Shown: positions 1 through 7,500 of the stretch, in pieces
How the letters are laid out: each line of letters opens with the position of its first letter
Numbering within the stretch: position 1 is the first letter of the stretch
Source: REEB426 sp964551975
Lineage (GTDB): Bacteria > Actinomycetota > Actinomycetes > S36-B12
Length of the DNA: 19,615 nucleotides
Direction of reading: 5' to 3'
Assembly: GCA_964551975.1 (NCBI GenBank)
Contig: CAZKFI010000040.1
Span: forward strand, 1-19,615
The notes under the pieces: generated by a model
What the model saw: only the letters and a program-made list of their open reading frames with translations
Database searches by the model: none
What the model was told of the DNA's origin: nothing
Program-made: the position numbers and the translations under genes

Positions 1-3000
1 CGGGCACTGTAGCTGTGACGACTCCGGGAGGCACGGCCACTTCGGCGGCAAATGCGTGGACGTATGTTGCTCCACCGACGATTAGCGGCATTAGCCCGAC
101 TAGCGGTGGTATCGCCGGTGGCACCATCGCAACCATCACCGGTACGAATTTCTCTAGCACGACGAGCGTGACAGTTGGCGGCGCAGCAGCGTCGTTTACA
201 GTGCTGAGCGACACTTCGATTCGCATCACTACGCCATCTCGCCCGGCAGGCGCGGCGACCGTTGTCGTCACGACAGTGGGTGGAACGGCTTCCTCGACGT
301 TTACGTATCTGGCGCCACCAGCGCTGTCGACCATCACACCGGCGTCAGGGCCGACCTCGGGTGGTACGTCGGTGACGATCAGCGGCTCGGGCATGGCTGG
401 CGCTACCGGTGTCACCTTTGGTGGCGTGCCGGGCACAGTGGCGGCAACCAGTGACACCTCCGTCACTGTGACTGCACCCGCTGGCTCAGCCGGCACCGTG
501 ACGGTTGCACTGACTACATCAGGCGGAACAAGTTCTCTCAATAACGCCTATACCTATCGAGCGGCACCCACGCTCACCGCGGTGAGCCCAGCAACCGGTG
601 CTGAATCTGGTGGGCAGCAGGTCACCATCACTGGTTCTGGCTTCACCGGGGCAACGGCCGTCAATTTCGGAGCTACAGCGGCACTCTCGTACACCGTTGA
701 CTCGGATACGCAGATCACTGCGGAGGCACCGCCGAAGGGTGCGATGGCATCAACCGTCAACGTCACCGTAACCACTGTTGGTGGCACCGGCACCAGAGCC
801 AGTGCCTTCACCTATGTGGCCGGTCCGACGATCAGCACTGTTTCTCCGGCAAGCGGCCCAATTGCAGGTGGCACTTCAGTAACCATTACGGGTACAGGGT
901 TGACGGGCGCGACCGCCGTAACCTTCGGGGGAGTGCCTGGCACGGTGACCTCTAACACGGCCTCGCAGATTGTGGTGCAGTCCCCGGCCAACGTTGCTGG
1001 CGCGGTGACGGTGGGTGTCGAGAATGCCTTTGGCTCAACTGGTAAGCCGGCAGCGTTTACCTACGTCGAGGCACCGAGTATCGCGGCGATAACTCCAGCG
1101 ACAGGGCCCACTGGTGGGGGTACCTCTGTCACGATTTCCGGTACTGGGTTCACGGGAGCAACAGCCGTTCGGTTTGGTGCCACAAATGCGGCGTCGTTCA
1201 CGGTGGTGAATGCCACGACGATTACGGCGGTGACCCCAGTTCGTGCTGCGGGTGCGGTTGATGTCGTGGTCGTCACGCCCGGTGGTTCGGGGACGCTGAC
1301 GAATGGGTTCACGTTCGCAAACGTGCCTACCGTGACGAGCCTGTCGCCGGCATCCGGTGGCCTGGCGGGCGGTACGACGGTGACGATTACCGGTGCAGAC
1401 TTCACGGGGGCAACCGGTGTGACCTTTGGTGGGGTCGCAGCGGGCAGTTTCACGGTCGTGAATGCCACCACGATCACGGCCGTGACACCTTCGGGTGCTG
1501 CAGGTGCGGTCACAGTTGCCGTGACGACCCCGGGTGGGACGGGTACCAGGGCTAGCGGTTACACCTATGCGAACTCGCCAGCGATCACGAGTTTGTCACC
1601 AGCGTCTGGCCCCATTGCGGGTGGAACAACCGTGACCATCACTGGTACTGACCTCAGTGGCGCGACTGCAGTGACGTTCGGTGGCACTGCGGCAACGAGT
1701 GTCACCGTGGTGAATGCGACAACCGTGACCGCAGTGGCTCCCGCAAAGACATCCGGCGCGGTGACTGTAGCTATCACCACTCCAGGAGGTAGCGGATCAC
1801 TGGCGGCAGGCTATGAGTACTTCGCGGTGCCTACGGTGACCGCAGTCTCGCCAGCATCTGGTGGGCTCAGTGGTGGCGAGACGATCTCGATCACCGGGAC
1901 GAACCTGCTGGGTGCAACCCAGGTGCTATTCGATGATTCCACCGCCACCTTTACCGTGAACTCGGCCACCAGCATCACCGCCACTGCGCCAGCAGAAAGC
2001 GCCGGCCTGGTGACCGTCTCGGTGGTCACCCCCGGTGGAACGGCTTCGAAGGCGGGTGCGTACACCTACGCTGCCCAGCCCACGGTCACCAGCGTCGTCG
2101 TCACGGGCAGCTCTCCGGCCAGCAGTTCGGGAACGCTGGCCGGTGGTACCGCAGTAACCATTACCGGCACGAATTTGACTGGCGCGAGCGCGGTGACGTT
2201 CGGTGGCACAGCAGCAACCAGTGTGGTTGCGGTCAATGCCACGACAGTGACTGCGGTGACGCCAGCGAAGGCAGCCGGTGCGGTCACTGTTGCGGTAACA
2301 ACACCGGGTGGTGTCGCATCGCTGCCTGCCGGATTCATTTACGTCGGTGCGCCGACCATTTCGACGGTGTCGCCGAATTCCGGCGGCACGGGTGGTGGTA
2401 CGACCGTGGTGCTGACGGGGACGAACCTCGCCGGGACGTCATCGGTGACCTTTGGTGGCACCGCAGCGAGCTTCACGGCAAACAGCGACGTGTCGGTGAC
2501 AGTCACCTCGCCGGTGAAGACAACCGGACTGGTGAACATCGTGCTCACCGCCTCCGGGGGATCGGTGACGAAGATCAACGGCTTTGACTACGTCGGTGCT
2601 CCCACGATCACCACCGTTACACCCAGTGGTGGACCCGTGGCAGGGGGGTCTGTCGTCACGATCCGCGGCACAAACTTCGGTGGTGCAACAGCAGTCACGT
2701 TCGGTGGTACTGCTGCGACCTACACGGTGGAGTCCACGACGGAAATCACTGCCACCGCGCCAGCCAAGACCTCGGGGACCTATGACGTCGAGGTCACCAC
2801 GGCCAGCGGCACAGCAACCAAGGCTGCGTCGTTCACCTACTACGGAGTGCCCACGGTTACCGGTGTCACGGCTTCTGGTGGACCAATTGCAGGTGGCACG
2901 ACCGTGACAATCTCTGGAACGAATCTCAATGGGGCCACAAGCGTCACCTTCGGTGGCACAGCGGCAACGAATGTCACGCTGGTCAACTCCACAACCATCA

Positions 3001-4430
3001 CCTGCACGACGCCCGGTAAACCGGCCGGTGCGGTGACGGTCGCAGTCATCACCCCGGGCGGCACAGGATCCCTCGCGGATGCGTTCACCTACCGCGCGGC
3101 ACCCACGGTGACCAAGGTCTCCCCAACCGGCGGTGGCTTGGCCGGAGGGGCGAGCGTGACCTTGACTGGTACGGGCTTCACTGGAGCAACTGCCGTGTCC
3201 TTCGGGTCGGCAGCAGCAACGAGTTTCACGATCGATTCCGATACCCAGATCACTGCAACCGCGCCTCCCGGAACTGCAGGTGCGGTCACCGTCTCGGTAA
3301 CCGCAACTGGCGGTACCGGCTCGCGCACTGGCGGATACCTCTACGCGGCCGAGCCGACGATCACCACGGTGTCACCGAGCGCCGGCACGACTGCCGGCGG
3401 CAACCTCGTCACCATCATTGGCACCAACCTGCTGGGGACCACCTCGGTTGCTCTTGGTTCTGGTGTGGTGACGTCAATGCGGGCAGTGACCAGCACCCAG
3501 GTCACCTTCCTGGCACCGGCGGGTGCCGCGGGTGCCGTCAACGTCTCCATCACCACACCGGCCGGAACGGGCACTAGGACTTCCGCTTACACGTACGTCA
3601 CTCCGACAGCGGCGACAACGACCACGACACCGACCACCACCACTGGCACCACGACGCCGCCGCCTGCGGTGACTCCGGGTACCACTCCAGCGTTGCCGGC
3701 TGCCCCAAGTGCTGGCAGTTCCGTACTGCTGGTGGCCGGACAATCAACACCGGTGACGGTGACACGTAACTCCTCGACCAAGGCAGCCGATGTCTCCGGT
3801 CCAGGTTTCACCATGCGTCTGTATGGCACGTCACCGGAAGGCAGCTCCCTCGGGTTCACCTCATCCGGGGCACTGGTCATCGAGCAGGACCGCCAAGTCC
3901 GCATCGAGGGCAGCGGTTTCCAACCCAACTCGGCCGTCAGCGTCTACATGTTCTCAACACCGGTGTCGTTGGGCACCGTCAACACGGACAGCTTCGGGAA
4001 CTTCTCCGGCGCTGTCCCCGTGCCGCCCACCGTGGCACCGGGTGCACACACAGTGCAGGTGAACGGCTACTCCACCTCCGGGCAGGTGCGCTCCCTGTCC
4101 ATGGCAGCGGAGCTGCGCAGCGACTCACGCAATGCCAGCGCCTCGGTCACATTCAAGGGAAGCACCAGCAAACTCACCAACAAGGCCAAGCAGAGACTCA
4201 ACAGTCTCGTGGCCAGAACTAAAGCCACCGCCGTCACCACGCTGGTCGTCGGGTCAGTCGGACCGGGCAAGCGCAACGCCACCCCACTGGCCCGCGCACG
4301 CCTCGCCGCGGTGATCTCCTACCTGCAATCCCGCGGCCTGGCCGGTGACTTCGTCACCAAGCCCTACGGCGGCAAGGTCCTCAAGAAGGGCGTGAGTGCC
4401 AAGCGCACCACCGTGACGGTGACCTTCTGA
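1..4430 (+). CDS. Giant secreted IPT/TIG-repeat protein with OmpA-like C-terminus, 5' truncated
   Basis: The reading frame is open to the left edge (first full codon at 3), so the N-terminus is missing; 1475 codons are visible. The protein shows the tail of one IPT/TIG repeat, then 14 full repeats of about 84 residues (72-3602) with the pattern P-T-[IV]-x-x-[VL]-S-P-x-S-G then G-G-T-x-V-T-I-T-G-T. A Thr/Pro-rich linker follows (about 3603-3710), then an unnamed beta-rich domain containing GSGFQPNSAVSVYMFS, then a divergent OmpA-like domain (about 4140-4427). There is no LPXTG signal and no C-terminal membrane helix. TIG repeats are immunoglobulin-like folds common in extracellular adhesins, so a surface or released stalk protein is the likely role; the ligand is unknown. 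The next gene is a full-length paralogue whose preferred start lies 50 nt downstream, so co-transcription is likely. By analogy the missing end would hold a signal peptide and perhaps a lectin domain, but this is not seen. The visible part has a single cysteine (codon 3003-3005). Confidence 0.9.
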   Translation, partial: GTVAVTTPGGTATSAANAWTYVAPPTISGISPTSGGIAGGTIATITGTNFSSTTSVTVGGAAASFTVLSDTSIRITTPSRPAGAATVVVTTVGGTASSTFTYLAPPALSTITPASGPTSGGTSVTISGSGMAGATGVTFGGVPGTVAATSDTSVTVTAPAGSAGTVTVALTTSGGTSSLNNAYTYRAAPTLTAVSPATGAESGGQQVTITGSGFTGATAVNFGATAALSYTVDSDTQITAEAPPKGAMASTVNVTVTTVGGTGTRASAFTYVAGPTISTVSPASGPIAGGTSVTITGTGLTGATAVTFGGVPGTVTSNTASQIVVQSPANVAGAVTVGVENAFGSTGKPAAFTYVEAPSIAAITPATGPTGGGTSVTISGTGFTGATAVRFGATNAASFTVVNATTITAVTPVRAAGAVDVVVVTPGGSGTLTNGFTFANVPTVTSLSPASGGLAGGTTVTITGADFTGATGVTFGGVAAGSFTVVNATTITAVTPSGAAGAVTVAVTTPGGTGTRASGYTYANSPAITSLSPASGPIAGGTTVTITGTDLSGATAVTFGGTAATSVTVVNATTVTAVAPAKTSGAVTVAITTPGGSGSLAAGYEYFAVPTVTAVSPASGGLSGGETISITGTNLLGATQVLFDDSTATFTVNSATSITATAPAESAGLVTVSVVTPGGTASKAGAYTYAAQPTVTSVVVTGSSPASSSGTLAGGTAVTITGTNLTGASAVTFGGTAATSVVAVNATTVTAVTPAKAAGAVTVAVTTPGGVASLPAGFIYVGAPTISTVSPNSGGTGGGTTVVLTGTNLAGTSSVTFGGTAASFTANSDVSVTVTSPVKTTGLVNIVLTASGGSVTKINGFDYVGAPTITTVTPSGGPVAGGSVVTIRGTNFGGATAVTFGGTAATYTVESTTEITATAPAKTSGTYDVEVTTASGTATKAASFTYYGVPTVTGVTASGGPIAGGTTVTISGTNLNGATSVTFGGTAATNVTLVNSTTITCTTPGKPAGAVTVAVITPGGTGSLADAFTYRAAPTVTKVSPTGGGLAGGASVTLTGTGFTGATAVSFGSAAATSFTIDSDTQITATAPPGTAGAVTVSVTATGGTGSRTGGYLYAAEPTITTVSPSAGTTAGGNLVTIIGTNLLGTTSVALGSGVVTSMRAVTSTQVTFLAPAGAAGAVNVSITTPAGTGTRTSAYTYVTPTAATTTTTPTTTTGTTTPPPAVTPGTTPALPAAPSAGSSVLLVAGQSTPVTVTRNSSTKAADVSGPGFTMRLYGTSPEGSSLGFTSSGALVIEQDRQVRIEGSGFQPNSAVSVYMFSTPVSLGTVNTDSFGNFSGAVPVPPTVAPGAHTVQVNGYSTSGQVRSLSMAAELRSDSRNASASVTFKGSTSKLTNKAKQRLNSLVARTKATAVTTLVVGSVGPGKRNATPLARARLAAVISYLQSRGLAGDFVTKPYGGKVLKKGVSAKRTTVTVTF
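72..3602 (+). repeat. Array of 14 IPT/TIG repeat units in the first giant protein
   Basis: The span is 3531 nt for 14 units, on average 252 nt or 84 residues each. Units are similar in protein but use different synonymous codons: for example the VNATTITAVTP stretch of units 5 and 6 is encoded differently in each. Unit 9 carries an insertion of about 7 residues (SSPASSSGTL region). The sequence before 72 is the end of a further unit. Confidence 0.9.
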
Positions 4431-4467
4431 TGAGCGCACACAAGCCGACCCGTCGAAACGACCAACC

Positions 4468-4473
4468 AAGGAG
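4468..4473 (+). promoter_or_regulatory. Shine-Dalgarno site that sets the start of the second giant protein
   Basis: AAGGAG lies 7 nt before an ATG at 4481, which is ideal spacing. The upstream in-frame ATG at 4430, which overlaps the previous stop codon by one base, has no comparable site. Starting at 4481 also gives a signal peptide of normal length. Confidence 0.75.
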
Positions 4474-4480
4474 CATGCCG

Positions 4481-4591
4481 ATGATGGCTCACCGCCGGAT
4501 CGCGTCGAAAGCCCGCAGGGCTCTCGGAGGGCTCACCGCGATAGCACTCCTCGCCGGTGGCATGGTCGCGAACAGCGCGCCGGCCAATGCA
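4481..4591 (+). other. Sec signal peptide of the second giant protein
   Basis: The encoded 37 residues have a positively charged start (AHRRIASKARR), a hydrophobic stretch (ALGGLTAIALLAGGMVA) and a small-residue cleavage region SAPANA before AVV. There is no lipobox cysteine, so type I signal peptidase cleavage is expected and the mature protein is not a lipoprotein. Confidence 0.85.
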
Positions 4592-7500
4592 GCTGTGGTC
4601 ATCACCCCCACCAGTACCACGATCTCGGTGCTGGGTGGCGCGACATATCAATCGCTCAATATCGGAGCCAGTGCAGTATCCGGCTTCGGCGGATCCGACA
4701 TCGTGCTCACAACCATCACGGCGTCAGCTGGCAAAATCAAGATCAGCACGGTGGCGGGCCTCAGTGCTGTGACCGGCTACCCCTCAGGTGACTGGACCGC
4801 GGGTGCCTCCCAGATTGCGTTCACTGGGTCCCAGACCAATGTCAATGCTGCACTGGCAACTCTGACCTATCAGAATGCGGCCNNNNNNNNNNCCGGCGCA
4901 AAACCGCACACCCGCATCAAGGCGCTCAACAACAACTACGTCGGCATGAACCCCGACCTTTCCGTCAACAAAGGCGGCAAGTACACCCAACCCGACGGCA
5001 GCCAAGCGGCTACCCCGGTCACCATCTCCACAGTCCTTGGTGCTGGAACCGAAGGAGGTATCAACTACTCCTCCATTTCATACCTACCTGAAACCGGACG
5101 CTTCTACTACGGGAGTCCGGTGAGCGCATCTAGTTGGGGTGCGGCGTTCTGTCTTTCTCGATGGAATTTCTACGCGAGCGGATCGAGCACACCGATAACT
5201 TCCGGCCTTGGCAGTGGCTACGACTACAACAATGGTGCGTGCACGCCCAGGTCCGGTTACACACGGCAGGACCGTACGTTCAATGGCCTCATCGGCTACC
5301 TGGCAACTTCCACTTCAGCGACCGAAAACCAGTTCATCTTCGACAAGGTGAACACGGCAGCCTGGATCGCGGGCTCGGATATCGTGACCGAAGGCACCTG
5401 GAAGTGGATGTCCGGCCCAGAGCAAGGCACAACCTTCTGGACCTCGGCCTGCGGAGCGGGCCTGAAAGGTACTTGCTCATCCACCGGCCAGTACAACTAC
5501 TGGAATAGCGGCGAACCCAACCAATCCGGTGACGAGGATGGCATCCTCTTCGTAACAAGCCCAGCTGCAACTTGGAACGACGCGATGCTGAGCAACGACC
5601 AGAAGTACATTGTCGAATTCGGCGGAGCACCCGACAGCAGTACTCCTGCCTCAACGCCAACGCTTTCCGGCTCGACCACGATTTCCGTGACGACGGTGGC
5701 TGCACCAACGATCACGACGGTGACGCCCACTTCAGGTGGCACCTCCGGGAATACGGCCGTAACGATTAACGGAACGAACTTCACGAATGCTTCTGCCGTG
5801 ACATTCGGGAGCACCCCAGCCAGCAGCTACGCCGTGAACTCATCGACCCAGATTGTTGCTTACACACCTGCGTCCTCGGCGGGAACAGTCAACGTTTCGG
5901 TGACCACGCCAGGTGGTGGAACTGCAACCAAAACCTCTGCCTACACCTACCTCGCCCCGCCCACAATCACGAACGTCAGCCCAAGTGCTGGCCCGACAGC
6001 TGGTGGTACCTCGATCACGATCACCGGCACAGGGTTTACGGGTGCTACATCGGTGACCGTGGGTGGCGTCTCCGCCTCATTCAGTGTGGTGTCTTCGACG
6101 AGCATTCAGGCGCAGACTCCCGCCCGCCCGGTGGGCAGTGCTGCTGTCTCGGTGACCACAGTTGGTGGGACGGCAACTTCGGGGCTTTCTGCCTACGAGT
6201 TTCTGGCGGCTCCGGTCATTTCAACCGTGCTCCCGAATCGCGGACCCACAACCGGCAACACCTCCGTCACGATCACCGGCTCCGGTTTTACTGGAGCGAC
6301 GGCAGTAACTTTCGGCGGCGTTCCCGGTAGCAGCGTCACGGTGGTCAGCGACACGCAGGTAACCGTCAATTCGCCGTCGGGAAGCGCGGGTACCGTCACG
6401 GTCGCTTTGACTGCACCTGGCGGCACCGCTTCGCTCCCGAGTGCTTTCACGTACCAGGCAGCTCCGGTGATCACGGCGATCACGCCGTCAACGAGCGCCG
6501 AAGCTGGTGGGCAAACGGTCACGATTACAGGCAGCAACTTCACCGGGGCGACAGCCGTCACCTTCGGTACGACGGGGGCACTCTCGTTTAGCGTCGACTC
6601 AGATACGCGTATCACCGCTGAGGTACCACCCAAGGGTTCCATGGCTGCAACGGTCGATGTTGTCGTGACGGCTACCGGCGGTACAGGAACGAAGACCTCA
6701 GCCTTCACCTATGTGGCGGGGCCGTCGGTTGCCTCGGTGTCACCGACCTCCGGTCCCACCAGTGGTGGAACCAGCATCACGATTACCGGCACTGGAATGG
6801 GCAATGCCACATCCGTGGAGTTTGATGGGGTGTTGGGAACGATCACCTCGAATACTTCGACGCGTATTCAGGTGACGACTCCGGCGACAGTTTCGGGCCC
6901 AGCTACGGTCACGGTAACCAATGCATTCGGTACGAGTGGCCTGAATGATGCGTTCACCTTCCAGCCGGTGCCAACTATTTCGTCGGTAAGCCCGAATAGC
7001 GGACCTACCGCGGGTGGCACGACGGTGACGATTACGGGTACCGACTTCACTGGGGCAACCGCTGTGCGCTTTGGTAGTACCAGTGCCACCAGTTTCACCG
7101 TGAATAGCGCAACGTCAATCACCGCAGTCACTCCAGTGAAGGCAGCCGGTGCGGTCGCGGTGGACGTAGTGACACCGGGTGGCACTGGAACCCTGGCTAG
7201 TGGCTACACCTACCGGGCGACTCCATCAGTCACGTCAGTGTCGCCGTCCGCCGGTGTCCCCGGCGGTGGCACGAACGTGACCATCACGGGTACGGGCCTT
7301 GCCAACGCCAGTTCGGTGACCTTCGGTGGTGTCGCTGCGACGATCGTGTCGACCAGTGACACGTCCATCACTGCAACGACTCCCGCTGGTGTCGGGGCGG
7401 TTACCGTGGCGGTGACGACCACGGGTGGCACCGGAAGCAAGACCAGCGCCTATACCTATGCCAGCGCCCCCACGATCACCGGCGTATCGCCTGCCTCGGG

